64,000 bases of DNA from Roseiarcus sp963730555 (GCA_963730555.1 CAVSSS010000012.1:310001-374000); one strand, 5' to 3'; numbered from the stretch's first letter, positions 9,158 through 18,480 are shown. Made by a program: numbers and translations. Notes: a model not told the origin generated them from the sequence alone.

Positions 9158-10232
9158 TCAGCTGGCGGCGATAGCGGCGCCCGTTTGCGCGTCAAAGAAA
9201 TGAAGCGGCCCTTCGAACGTCAACCCAATGCGATCACCCGGTCCACCGCTCAAACGCTCGCGGAACACGCAAGTCATTTCCTGCCCGGCCAACTTCGCGA
9301 TCACCTGCGTTTCGTAACCCGTTGGCTCGACGACTACGATCTCGGCAGGCATGGCCCTCGGGCCGCCAAGCGTTACGTGCTCTGGCCGAACGCCCATGAT
9401 GATCTCCGTACCAGGGGCGGCTCGCGGCGCCACGGCGGGGAGCGGAATTCTTGACGCCCGCAAGGGTGATGAGTGTCGGCGGGTGATCACCGTCGACGCG
9501 CGCCTTGATGAAGTTCATCGCCGGCGAGCCGATAAAGCCGGCCACAAACAGGTTCGTGGGGCGATCATAAAGCTCGAGCGGCGAACCGATCTGCTCGACG
9601 ACGCCATCGTGCAGAACCACGATCTTGTCGGCCATCGTCATCGCTTCGATCTGGTCGTGCGTGACATAGAGCGTCGTGGACTCGAGCCGTTGTTGCAGCG
9701 CTTTGATTTCCGCGCGCATCTGCACGCGCAGCTTCGCGTCGAGATTGGACAAAGGCTCGTCGAATAGAAACACCGCCGGATCGCGCACGATCGCCCGTCC
9801 CATGGCGACACGCTGCCGCTGTCCACCTGATAGTTGACGCGGGTAGCGCTCGAGCAGCGGCGTAAGTCCGAGGATGTCGGCCGCCTTGTTGACTTTCTCG
9901 GCGATCTCACCCTTCGGGCGGCGCGCGAGCTCGAGCGAAAAACTCATGTTTTTCGCGACCGTCATTTGCGGGTAGAGCGCATAGTTCTGGAACACCATCG
10001 CGATGTCGCGCTCTTTCGGCGCCACATCGTTGACGACGCGTCCATCAATGCGAAGTTCGCCGCTCGTGACCGACTCGAGCCCCGCGACCATTCTGAGCAG
10101 CGTCGACTTGCCACAGCCCGACGGCCCGACCAGAATGACGAATTCGCCGTCTTCGACGTTGATGGAAACCCCGTGAATAATCTCCAGACTGCCGAAGCTC
10201 TTGCGCACATTCGAAATTTCGACGGAGGCCAT
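9158..10232 (-). pseudogene. Sugar-type ABC transporter ATPase (UgpC/MsmK class), one-base frameshift
   Basis: From ATG 10232 the frame encodes a CUT1 ATPase: GPSGCGKST Walker A at about residues 36-44, a Q-loop in AMVFQNYALYPQ, LSGGQRQRVAMGRA signature, FLFDEPLSNLDAK Walker B and the switch His in YVTHDQ. After about residue 260 the frame loses similarity, and the regulatory beta-domain (IIMGVRPEHVTLGGP, to FDAQTGAAIAA) continues in another minus frame ending at 9158. One extra base near 9449-9451 explains this. No permeases or binding protein of an ABC system adjoin it; its neighbours are TRAP genes and a dehydrogenase. It may be a decaying orphan ATPase or an intact gene with a sequence error. 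Confidence 0.85.
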
Positions 10233-10342
10233 TTGCGTTCATCCTCTTGCGGCTGGCGCAGCCGCGCGCGTTACGACAGTCGAGAACGGTCGCAAGATTC
10301 GCCGGGGCGCCGAATGGCGCCGACTATGACGGCGTCCGGACA

Positions 10343-11323
10343 TCACACCACCTCGTTTCGCAATGTGGTTTCGCCGCGGAGCAGGCGCTCGATATTGTCC
10401 ACGACGATGTCGACGACGTTCTTTTCGTAGCGCTCGGTTTCGCCCGCTGTGTGCGGCGTAACGAGGACGTTCGGCAGCGCCCAGAAAGGGGATTCCGCCG
10501 GCAGCGGCTCCTCGGGGAAGCAATCGAGCGCGGCGGCGCGCACCCGTCCGTTGGCGAGCGCGGCGATGAGCGCCGCCTGGTCGACGACCTTCCCGCGCGC
10601 GACATTGATCAACAGCCCGCCGGGCTTCAGCGCGTTGAGAGCCGTGGCGCCGATCAAGCCTTCCGTTTCCGCCGTCAGGGGACAGGTGAGCGCTGCGACG
10701 TCGGCCTCCGCGAGCGCTTGGGCGAGATCGGCTCGGGCGACGACGTGGTCTGCGAGTCCCGGCTCTGGCCTCGCCGTGCGGCGCACGCCGATCACCCGCA
10801 TGTCGAAGGCGCGAGCCAGCGCAGCCAGGCGCATGCCGATGCGGCCGAGACCTACAATGACCAGCGTCTTTCCGCCGAGTTCCTGCTCCCGCAGGGCGCG
10901 GTCACCCATCATGCCGCGCCACTGCCGCGAGCGCTGGTTGTCGCGCGCGAGGTGAAGCTGGCGCGTGAGCGTGAGAATGAGCGCGATGGCGTGTTCGGCC
11001 ACCGCGCGTTCGTTGGCGCCCTGAGCATTGGCGAGCCGAACGCCGTGCTTCCTGAAGAGCGCCTTGTCATATTGATCCGTGCCGGCGCTGAAGGATTGGA
11101 CGAAGCGCAGCTTCGACGCGGTCGCCAGGAGCGTGTTACGCCACAGGCCCGACACGACGAGCACATCCGCTTCAGGCGCCCGCCGCTCCAGCTCTTCCGG
11201 CGTGCGCACTTCAAAGTGCGCGAGGCCGGTTCGCCGCGCAGCGAATTCCTCCGCCGCCCGATAGGCGACATGCGCGAAGCCGATCGTTAGAACGTCGCGA
11301 GACGGGAAAGGCGCGACGTTCAT
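10343..11323 (-). CDS. D-isomer specific 2-hydroxyacid dehydrogenase
   Basis: A 326-residue NAD(P)-dependent dehydrogenase that interconverts D-2-hydroxyacids and 2-ketoacids. The nucleotide-binding GLGRIGMRLAALA lies near residue 156, the substrate-binding INVARGKVVD Arg near residue 237, and the catalytic His in VTPHTAGE near residue 285. The substrate-binding half shows FSAGTDQYD and NERAVAEHAI. It is the first gene of a minus-strand run with the ABC ATPase, DctP and DctQM, and a role in using an imported hydroxy- or keto-acid is an inference from that order. The substrate (glyoxylate, hydroxypyruvate or another) cannot be told. Confidence 0.9.
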   Translation of the reverse strand: MNVAPFPSRDVLTIGFAHVAYRAAEEFAARRTGLAHFEVRTPEELERRAPEADVLVVSGLWRNTLLATASKLRFVQSFSAGTDQYDKALFRKHGVRLANAQGANERAVAEHAIALILTLTRQLHLARDNQRSRQWRGMMGDRALREQELGGKTLVIVGLGRIGMRLAALARAFDMRVIGVRRTARPEPGLADHVVARADLAQALAEADVAALTCPLTAETEGLIGATALNALKPGGLLINVARGKVVDQAALIAALANGRVRAAALDCFPEEPLPAESPFWALPNVLVTPHTAGETERYEKNVVDIVVDNIERLLRGETTLRNEVV

Positions 11324-11728
11324 AATATGGACGAAAACACGAATCGGCGTGCGTTGCGCTTTGTCATTGCGATTGGGGATGCGAGATCAGCTTCTGGATC
11401 CGAGTCGAAGGGAACGGTCGGTGCTGTCTGGAGGGACGGCTCCTGGGCCCATGCAGCGGTCGAGGTCTGGATCATTGCGAACAGGATTTGGCGCAGCAAG
11501 TGTTCCTCCCGTTCGCTCAGCCCGCGTCCACCCCTCGTAGCGGGTCCGCTGAGTTGTAGGGTAGTATACGGACCATGAAAAGATTGGCCTGCCCCAGCGC
11601 CAGCCTTGCCCGGGATTGCGACGTTCCGGACGCGACGGATTTGGACGGTGGTGAAAGGGCCCTTGCCAGCCTGAGCTGGTCGCGATAGCGGTCCGATTGA
11701 TCAATCTCGGCTGGACGACGCGCGCCAA
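11324..11728. other. Gene-free interval between divergent genes
   Basis: About 400 bases separating two divergently read genes. Open frames here are short and show no recognisable family. The stretch must contain both promoters, but no convincing -35/-10 pair was identified. A GGTCCG/CGGACC pair flanks the stretch around 11546-11576. Confidence 0.4.
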
Positions 11729-12262
11729 ATGTTCTCTACCGCCATGGTCCTTACATCTTATACCGCCGCGCCCGGACGCGAGTGCGGCGGCTGCACGCTC
11801 TGCTGTAAGGTCTACGCCCTGCCCGAATTCGCTAAGCCGCCCGGCGTATGGTGCAAGCATTGCGCGCCGGGAAGGGGCTGCGCGATCCATGACGCTTTGC
11901 CTGACCAATGCCGGCAGTTCTTCTGCTTGTGGATGACGGACGGGACTATGGCCGCCGAATGGAAGCCCGATCGGGCGCGATTCGTGCTCTCCGTCTATCC
12001 GACGAACGGCTTCATCTATGGTCAGGTCGACCCAGGCTCTCCCGGCGCTTGGCGGAAGGCGCCCTACTTCGACGCCCTGCGCGCGATGGCGAAAACGCTG
12101 CTTGAGCAGAGGCGCCACGTCATCATGTTCGTTGGCGATCAAGCGACCCTCGTCATGCCCGACGAGGCTTTACCGCTCGGCGCGATGAAGCCCGGGGATA
12201 ACTTTCGCATCGAACCGGCTTTCGGTCCGAAGGGCCCGACTTGGCGGGCGACGAAGATATGA
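11729..12262 (+). CDS. YkgJ-like cysteine-cluster protein
   Basis: A 177-residue soluble protein with an N-terminal cysteine cluster: E-C-G-G-C-T-L-C-C-K near residues 18-27, then W-C-K-H-C, G-C-A-I-H and a later Q-C-R. This spacing matches the YkgJ (UPF0153) family, thought to chelate zinc or iron; the molecular role is unknown. Two ATGs are possible (11729 and 11744), and neither has a good ribosome-binding site. It is followed about 110 bases later by a small SH3-domain gene on the same strand. Confidence 0.75.
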   Translation: MFSTAMVLTSYTAAPGRECGGCTLCCKVYALPEFAKPPGVWCKHCAPGRGCAIHDALPDQCRQFFCLWMTDGTMAAEWKPDRARFVLSVYPTNGFIYGQVDPGSPGAWRKAPYFDALRAMAKTLLEQRRHVIMFVGDQATLVMPDEALPLGAMKPGDNFRIEPAFGPKGPTWRATKI

Positions 12263-12372
12263 GGACCAGTGCCCCGGTCTGGGAAAGCGTATTTCCGCCA
12301 AAGAGCTGTCCCACCCTCTCGGCGAGGAAGCGTGACCAAGACCTACTTGCCGGGAGTGACGGGGTGGGCAGG

Positions 12373-12627
12373 ATGATTGCGCGGCTTGGTCTTGGGCTTG
12401 CCGTTTCTATGGCCCTTCTCGCTCCGGCGCTCGCGGAATTGGCGATGACGGGAGCGCCGGTTGCGATGCGCGCCGGCCCCAGCGGCAAAGCGGCTGTCGT
12501 GCAGCGCGTCCCGCAACGCGCCGAGATCGAGCTGGAGAAATGCACCCGTTCCTGGTGCCGCGCATCGTGGCGGGGCCGATTTGGCTATATCCCCGCGGAA
12601 GCGGTCGTGTTCGGTCTCCGCCTATGA
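12373..12627 (+). CDS. Small secreted SH3-like domain protein
   Basis: An 84-residue protein beginning at ATG 12373, just after a GGGCAGG ribosome-binding site. A signal peptide (MIARLGLGLAVSMALLAPALA) is followed by one bacterial SH3-like fold: APVAMRAGPSGKAAVVQRVP, IELEKCTRSWCRASWRGRFGYIPAEAVV. Two Cys flank the CTRSWC turn, a common variant in Rhizobiales periplasmic SH3 proteins. Such domains bind peptidoglycan or peptides; no enzymatic role is expected. Its stop overlaps the next start in an ATGA arrangement, implying coupled translation with the truncated beta-barrel frame that follows. Confidence 0.75.
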   Translation: MIARLGLGLAVSMALLAPALAELAMTGAPVAMRAGPSGKAAVVQRVPQRAEIELEKCTRSWCRASWRGRFGYIPAEAVVFGLRL

Positions 12628-12830
12628 CTTTGGCCGGGGATAAAATGCCGCCGCCGTTCGTGAATGTGCGCCGACGGATGCCCGACGCCCCGGCATGGCG
12701 ATGGACGGGCCCCTACATCGGCGTCAACGGCGGCTTCAACGAGGTTCGAGTTCGAATCCTGGTAGCGCCGAGCGTCCTGTCCGGGGCGGCTCTACCCATA
12801 AGCGCCTCCGAACATTATATTTGCACTTAA
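12624..12830 (+). pseudogene. Truncated outer-membrane beta-barrel (Omp25/31-like) N-terminus
   Basis: The frame opens with ATG 12624, overlapping the SH3 gene stop by four bases. Residues about 24-39 (PAWRWTGPYIGVNGGF) are the first strand of the opacity-type porin family of alphaproteobacteria (W-T-G-x-Y-I-G-x-N-G-G). After NGGFNE, at about 12741, similarity ends abruptly and a short unrelated tail runs to 12830. A normal member would have about 200 residues. The break coincides with a stretch resembling a tRNA 3' portion (GTTCGAATCC at about 12748-12757), so a recombination junction is possible. Confidence 0.5.
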
Positions 12831-12858
12831 TCCCTTTCTCATCGAGGAGATGAAGCGC

Positions 12859-13902
12859 GTGACCACGAGCCACGAGCCAGAGAAAATTCCCGTCACCGTC
12901 CTCACTGGCTATCTGGGCGCCGGCAAGACGACCTTGCTCAACCGCATTTTGAGCGAACCGCACGGCAAACGCTATGCGGTCGTCGTCAACGAGTTCGGCG
13001 AGATCGGCATCGACAACGAACTCGTCATCGGCGCGGACGAAGAAGTGTTTGAGATGAACAACGGCTGCATCTGCTGCACCGTGCGCGGCGACCTCATTCG
13101 CATAATCGAGGGGCTGATGAAGCGCAAGGGACGCTTTGACGCCATCATCGTCGAAACGACTGGACTCGCCGATCCGGCGCCGGTGGCGCAAACCTTCTTC
13201 GTCGACGAGGACGTGAAGGAAGCGGCGAGGCTCGACGCGGTGGTGACGGTCGCTGACGCCAAATGGCTCGCCCAGCGCCTGCGCGACGCGCCCGAAGCCA
13301 AGAACCAGATCGCGTTTGCCGACGTCATCATCATCAACAAGACCGATTTGGTCAGCCCCGCCGAATTGCGCGAGGTTGAAGGGCGCATCCGCGCCATCAA
13401 CCCTTACGCGACGCTGCATCGGGCGAAGAAATGCGACATCGCGCTCGCGGACGTGCTCGAACGCCGAGCCTTCGATCTCGACCGCATCCTCGATATCGAG
13501 CCGGACTTCCTGGTCCGCGAGGATGCCCACGATCATGACCACGGCCACGACCACCATGATCGCGACGGCGCACACCATCATCACGGGCTCAAGCACTATC
13601 ACGACGAGGACATGCAGTCGGTGGCGGTGAGGCTCGAAGGCGACGTCGACCCGGCGAAGTTCATGCCCTGGATCAACCGGCTTACCCAGGAGCAGGGCCC
13701 GAATATCCTGCGCTGCAAGGGCATCGTGGCGATGAAGGGCGACCCCAACCGCTTCGTCTTCCAGGGCGTGCACATGATGCTCGACGGCGATTCGCAGCGC
13801 GAGTGGAGGCCGGACGAGAAGCGCGAGTCGAAGGTCGTGTTCATCGGCCGCGATCTTGAGGAAGAGGACATCCGCAACGGATTCCTGGCCTGCGCCGCTT
13901 GA
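12859..13902 (+). CDS. COG0523/CobW-family GTPase, putative metallochaperone
   Basis: A G3E GTPase of about 347 residues. GYLGAGKTTLLN is the P-loop; the metal-binding CxCC motif is present (NNGCICCTVRGDL); NKTDLV gives guanine specificity; and VNEFGEIGIDN and ETTGLADP are family motifs. A His/Asp-rich loop (DHDHGHDHHDRDGAHHHHG and onward, about residues 226-255) and the C-terminal CobW_C domain point to Zn or Co/Ni handling. GTG 12859 lies nine bases after GAGGAG; ATG 12850 directly abuts that site and is less likely. An AT-rich ACATTATATTTG just upstream might belong to a Zur-type operator, but only one half is recognisable. Confidence 0.88.
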   Translation: MTTSHEPEKIPVTVLTGYLGAGKTTLLNRILSEPHGKRYAVVVNEFGEIGIDNELVIGADEEVFEMNNGCICCTVRGDLIRIIEGLMKRKGRFDAIIVETTGLADPAPVAQTFFVDEDVKEAARLDAVVTVADAKWLAQRLRDAPEAKNQIAFADVIIINKTDLVSPAELREVEGRIRAINPYATLHRAKKCDIALADVLERRAFDLDRILDIEPDFLVREDAHDHDHGHDHHDRDGAHHHHGLKHYHDEDMQSVAVRLEGDVDPAKFMPWINRLTQEQGPNILRCKGIVAMKGDPNRFVFQGVHMMLDGDSQREWRPDEKRESKVVFIGRDLEEEDIRNGFLACAA

Positions 13903-13918
13903 TCGGTTCCATGCCCCC

Positions 13919-14924
13919 ATGACCGAATCTGAGACCGCGGCCTCTTCGCTGGCGAACACGCACGGCTGTTCGACGCCGGCGCTCATGTTGTGGCGGCGGC
14001 GTTCCTCGACGGCGCGCCGGCGCTGGCGTTGGCCGACGGCGTCGTGCTGATCGGCGAGCCCGACGCGCAGAATCGCCTCGTCGTCCATGCCGGATGCCGC
14101 GATGCTGACGGCGATCAGCGACGGCAAGACGCTGGTCACTGGCGGCGACGATGGACGCGTCGTCGCCGCGCGGGCCGACGGCAGCCTTGAAGAGATCGCC
14201 GACGAGAAGGGCAAGTGGATCGACGCGCTGGCGTTGCGCGGCAAGGCTTACGCGTGGAGCGCTGGAAAACAGGTCCGGGTGCGCGATGAAACCGGGGCCG
14301 TCAAGACCTGGAGCGCGCCGACAACCGCTCGGGGCCTTAGCTTTCCAGCCCAAGGGCTTTCGCCTCGCGGCGACCCATTACAATGGCGCGACGCTCTGGT
14401 TTCCGAAGGTCGAGGGCGCTCCGCAGACTCTGGAATGGAAGGGGGCGCATCTCGACGTCACCTTCTCTCCCGACGGGCGTTTTCTCGTGACCTCGATGCA
14501 GGAGAACGCGCTGCACGGCTGGCGGCTCCAGGATTCGCGCAACATGCGGATGACTGGATATCCTGCCAAGACGCGCTCGCTCTCCTGGTCGCACGACGGC
14601 CAATGGCTTGCGACCTCCGGCGCCGACGCCGCCGTCGTCTGGCCGTTCAAGGACAAGGACGGGCCGATGGGCAAGGCCCCGCGCGAGTGCGGCGTGCGTC
14701 AGGCGCGCGTGACTAAGGTGGCCTTTCATCCGAAGGCGCTGATCGTCGCCATCGGCTATTCCGACGGCCTCATCCTGCTGGTCCGCCTGGCGGACGGGGC
14801 CGAAATTCTGGCGCGCCATCCCGGCGACGGGCCGGTCAGCGCGCTCGCCTGGAATGCGACGGGCTCTGAGCTCCTATTCGGCCTTGAGTCCGGTGCGGCT
14901 GGCCTTTTGAGCTTGCCCGCCTGA
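13919..14924 (+). pseudogene. WD40-repeat protein with three frameshifts
   Basis: Starting at ATG 13919, WD40-like sequence is found in successive frames: an N-terminus MTESETAASSLA; FDAGAHVVAAAFLDGAPALALADG from about 13960; AAMLTAISDGKTLVTGGDDGRVV from about 14095; and ALAFQPKGFRLAATHYNGATLWF from about 14335 to the stop at 14924. The later part has clear propeller blades (VTFSPDGRFLVTSMQENALHGWRL, LSWSHDGQWLATSGADAAVVWPF). Frame changes fall near 13955, 14090 and 14335. Such WD40 proteins often follow COG0523 GTPases in Rhizobiales, so the pair is probably an old operon. It is either a pseudogene or carries several consensus errors. Confidence 0.7.
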
Positions 14925-15072
14925 CTTTTCAACGGCGTCTGCGCACAAGTTCCCGTGGGCGAAAGATTCCAAGGGCTTGACTGCGCTTTCGCGCAACTCT
15001 TTCAGCGCTCCCGCTTGCCACCGAGGCGGGAAACGGCGAATTCTCGCAGCCTTGATCGACGCTAGGGATTCC

Positions 15073-16700
15073 ATGCGCGAGGCTTATATCGGAGTGGATG
15101 TCGGCACGCTGAGCGCCAGGGCCGGCGTGTTCGATGCGTCCGGGCGGCTCATCGCGAGCGCTCGGCGGACGATCGCCGTCTGGCGCGAGCCGGGCGATAT
15201 CGTCGAGCAATCCTCGGACGACATCTGGAGCGCGGTGACGTCCGCTGTGCGCGAGGCGGTTGAGGCGTCGGGCCTGTAGCTCGAGGCGGTCCGCGGCATG
15301 GGCTTCGACGCCACCTGCTCGCTGGTCGCGCTTGACCGCAACGAGCGTCCCCTGTCGGTGAGCCCGACCGACGCGCCAGAACGCGACGTGATCGTCTGGA
15401 TGGATCATCGCGCCGTCCATGACGCCGAGCGGATCAACGACGGGAAGCATAAAGCCCTGCGCTATGTTGGCGGCAAGATCTCGCCCGAGATGCATGCGCC
15501 GAAGCTCATCTGGCTCGCCAGGCGCAAACCCGAGACGATCGCCAAAGCCGGGCATTTTTTCGATCTCACCGATTTCCTGTCGTTTCGCGCGACCGGCTCG
15601 CTGACGCGCTCGGCCTGCCCAGCGGCCTGCAAGTTCGGCTATCTCGCGCATGAGAAGCGTTGGCCGGACGAATTCTTTGACAGCATAGGCCTCGGGTTTC
15701 TCAAGGATGACCATCACGCCCGCATCGGCGCGGCAATCGCTGCTCCGGGCGCGCCGCTCGGGCCAGGGATTGACGGCCGAGTCTGCCGCGGCAATGGGCC
15801 TGCGTCCCGGAACTCCCGTCGGCGCGGGGCTGGTCGACGCTCACGCCGGCGCCGCGGGCACGCTGGGGGCGCGATCGGTCGGCGGGTTGGCTGATCCGCG
15901 CCGGCGGCTTGCCTTGATTCTCGGCACGTCGTCGAGCTGCATGGCGCTTGCCGACGAGCCGCGTTTCGTGGAGGGGATCTGGGGGCCGCATTTCGGCGCG
16001 CTGAGCCCCAATCAATGGCTCATCGACGGCGGACAGTCGGCGTTCGGCGGAGCGATCGATCACCTGCTGCGATTGCACCCCGCCTTTGCTGAATTGTCGT
16101 CGCGCCTTGGGCAGCAAGCGCTCCACGCGCTCGAGAAAGAGACTGTCGCCCGGGCCGGCGGCCTGTCGGAAGCGGTGTTGATCGCGGAGGGGCTGCACGT
16201 TCTGCCCGACTTCATCGGCAGCCGGTCACCCTCGGCGGACGCAGGCGCGCGCGGGGCCGTGATGGGGATGGATCTGCGCGAAGACCTTGCGAGCCTCGAG
16301 GAGCTCCATGTCGCCGGTCTCTGCGGCCTTGCCTATGGTCTGGCCGACATCATGCGCAAGCTCGAAGAGTCCGGTTATCAATTCGATTCGATCGTCGTCA
16401 GCGGCGGCGCGGCGCGCAGTCCGATGGTCCGCCAGATCATCGCCGACGTGTGCGGAAAGACGGTGGAATCGCCAGAGACCCCGGAGCCGGTGCTTCTGGG
16501 CTCCGCGATGGTCGGCGCGGTCGCAGGCGGAACGCAGACCATGATCTCCGCAATGTCGACGATGTCGACGATCGCGCCGGGCGCAAAGACGCCGGCAGGC
16601 GGCGTCGATTGCGGCGTACCACGCGCGAAAACGGCGGGCTTATGAGATCCTGCGCCACGCTGAGCGCGAGATTCGCGAACTCAATCGCAAATCCCGCTGG
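15073..16700 (+). pseudogene. FGGY-family carbohydrate kinase (ribulokinase/xylulokinase type), nonsense codon plus frameshifts
   Basis: Begins MREAYIGVDVGTLSARAGVFDASG, the ATPase-fold phosphate loop of FGGY kinases. In frame, TAG at 15277-15279 interrupts EASGL-LEAVRGMGFDATCSLVAL. At about 15763 an extra base moves the frame to QGLTAESAAAMGLRPGTPVG, which continues through LILGTSSSCMAL and the C-terminal FGGY signature (VVSGGAARSPMVRQIIADV). Near 16615 a further shift leads to the usual kinase tail YHARKRRAYEILRHAEREI, which reads directly into the phosphatase frame. In this operon context it should phosphorylate a ketopentose or related sugar made from a polyol. Three lesions argue for a non-functional gene unless the consensus is wrong. 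Confidence 0.85.
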
Positions 16701-17388
16701 CCTGAAGTTGTCATTTTCGATTGCGACGGGGTGCTGGTTGACAGCGAAGTGATCGCGCTCGGCGTCATGCGCCGCAGGCTCAGCGAAGCCGGCCTTCGCC
16801 TGACCGATCGGGAAACGCGCGAACGCTTTCTGGGGCGCCGGCTCGATTCGTCCCTGGGCGGAATCGAAACCGAACTCGGGGCCGCCATTGCCCGAGAGTT
16901 TTCGCGAGGATTTTTCGCGCGAGATTCTTTCTGCGTTCGCGCGCGAGCTGAAGGGGGTCGAAGGCGTGCGGCAAGCGGTCGAAGGTTTGCGGGCTCGCGT
17001 GTGTGTCGCCTCATCTAGTGGGCCCGAGAGAATACGCTTATCGCTTCGCGTGGCCGGCTACGAGACCCTGTTCGCGCCCAACATTTTCTCCGCCGCCGAG
17101 GTCGCGGAGGGAAAACCAAGTCCGGATCTTTTTCTGCATGCGGCGCGCGCGATGGGCGTCAAGCCGGAACACTGCCTCGTGATTGAGGACAGCGTCGCCG
17201 GAGTCGTCGCCGCGCGCGCTGCGGGAATGACAGTGTTCGGCTTTGTCGGCGCGAGCCATTTCTCGCCTCTTGATGAAGGAGCGCATTTGACTGCGGCCGG
17301 CGCGGAGCTTCTCTTCGATATGATGGCGCATTTGCCCGACCTCGTCGCCGCGCGGGGCAGCCGAGGGAACCTCTCGGGCGCGGATTGA
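16701..17388 (+). pseudogene. HAD-superfamily sugar phosphatase, frameshifted
   Basis: VVIFDCDGVLVDSE from about 16707 is HAD motif I with the nucleophile Asp; ASSSGPERI is motif II; GKPSPDLFLHAARAMGV with EDSVAGVVAARAAGM gives motifs III and IV, as in beta-phosphoglucomutase-like phosphatases. The frame switches at about 16887 (one extra base) to LPESFREDFSREILSAF and ends at 17388. No start codon precedes motif I in frame; instead the frame is open back into the kinase tail. A role in removing phosphate from a polyol or sugar phosphate is inferred from the operon. The regulator gene follows after four bases. Confidence 0.75.
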
Positions 17389-17392
17389 AGCC

Positions 17393-18351
17393 ATGGCGCG
17401 CAAGTCGGATCACGACAGTTTTCGGCTCGACGAGGCCGCCCGCGCTGGATGGCTCTATTACGTCGCCGGCAATACCCAGGACGAGATCGCGCGCAAGCTC
17501 GGCATTTCGCGCCAGGCGGCGCAGCGCCTTGTATCGTTGGCGATCAGCGAGCGGCTCATCAAGGTGAGAACTCGATCATCCGATCGCGCGATGCATGGAG
17601 CTCGCCGCGGCGCTCAAGCTGCGCTACGACCTGGGGTTCTGCGAGGTCTCTCCGACCGATCCGGCCTCGACATCGTCGACGCTCGGCATCGCCCAAGTCG
17701 CCGCGGCGGAATTTGAACGCTGGCTGCGCCGGCCCGAGCCCGCGATCATCGGCATCGGCACGGGCCGCACGATGCGCGCGGTCGCCGACCAATTGCCGGC
17801 GATGGAATGCCCGCAGCACAAGCTGGTCGCGCTGGTCGGCACCACGAAGACCGACGGGTCGGCTTCGTTCTACGACGTCATCATTCGCGTATCCGACAGC
17901 GTTCGCGCGCCGCACTATCCGATGCCGCTGCCGGTCATCGCCCGCTCGGTCGAGGAGCGCAAGCTCCTGACCAGCCTCGCCTCGGTGAAGAGTTCTGTTC
18001 GACCTCGTCGAGCGCACCGACGTGAGTTTCGTCGGCGTCGGCTCGGTCGGCGATTCCGCGCCTTTGGTGCAGGACGGCATCATCACCTGGCAGGAGGCGG
18101 AGGCTTTGCGCCATCTCGGCGCGGTCGGGGAGATCACCGGCTGGGCGTTCGACGCGGCCGGCAAGGTGCTGGCTGAAGGCACGAATGAGCGGGTCGCAGC
18201 CGCGCCCTTGCGCCGGGCGGAGAACCGGCTCGTCATCGGCGTCGCCATGGGGCCCTCGCGGCGGGCGCCTTTGCGCGGGGCGCTCGCCGGCCGGCTCATT
18301 TCCGGCCTGGTCACGGACGAGGCGACTGCGGAGCACCTGCTGCAGCGGTGA
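17393..18351 (+). pseudogene. SorC/DeoR-type sugar-binding transcriptional regulator, two frameshifts
   Basis: ATG 17393 opens a helix-turn-helix: AARAGWLYYVAGNTQDEIARKLGISRQAAQRLVSLA. The frame breaks at about 17572, and the sugar-binding domain continues in a second frame (DHPIARCMELAAALKLRYDLGF, IGIGTGRTMRAVADQLP, ALVGTTKTDGSASFYDVI). It breaks again at about 17992, continuing LFDLVERTDVSFVGVGSVGDSAPL to the stop at 18351. The order of domains and the total length (about 319 residues) fit SorC-family regulators, which sense phosphorylated sugars or polyols. It sits directly before the binding-protein gene and probably controlled the operon through sites near 18363-18480. Confidence 0.85.
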
Positions 18352-18362
18352 TCAGAGCAAAA

Positions 18363-18411
18363 CCGGAACAAATATCAAACTGTTGGGTTGGCATACGCGA
18401 TTTTGTTCCGG
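18363..18411. promoter_or_regulatory. Inverted repeat upstream of the polyol ABC operon (possible operator or terminator)
   Basis: A perfect 10-base inverted repeat: CCGGAACAAA at 18363-18372 and TTTGTTCCGG at 18402-18411, separated by 29 bases. It lies 12 bases after the regulator stop and about 120 bases before the solute-binding protein start. It could be a looped operator for the SorC-type regulator or a structure ending the regulator transcript. Confidence 0.45.
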
Positions 18412-18450
18412 CCGGCTGGAAATTTTGGGCCGGGCGACTGGAAATTCGCA

Positions 18451-18480
18451 TTGACTCGGGCGGAAGAGTATGGCGAATAT
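18451..18480 (+). promoter_or_regulatory. Possible sigma70-type promoter of the polyol transporter operon
   Basis: TTGACT at 18451-18456 and GAATAT at 18475-18480, 18 bases apart, lie 55 bases before the solute-binding protein start. The direct repeats CTGGAAATT at about 18416 and 18440 lie immediately upstream and might bind a regulator. The call is based on match to the consensus only. Confidence 0.4.

Noticed and set aside
11387..12142. 251-codon minus-strand frame
   Set aside because: Mostly antisense to the YkgJ-like Cys-cluster gene and without motifs.
12738..12770. tRNA gene
   Set aside because: Only a T-loop-like TTCGAATCC is present; the flanking bases do not pair as a T-stem, and there is no acceptor, D or anticodon arm.
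12800..12845. Zur box upstream of the COG0523 GTPase
   Set aside because: Only a half-site-like ACATTATAT is seen; the dyad is not convincing.
12736..14244. 502-codon minus-strand frame
   Set aside because: Antisense to the COG0523 GTPase; no motifs.
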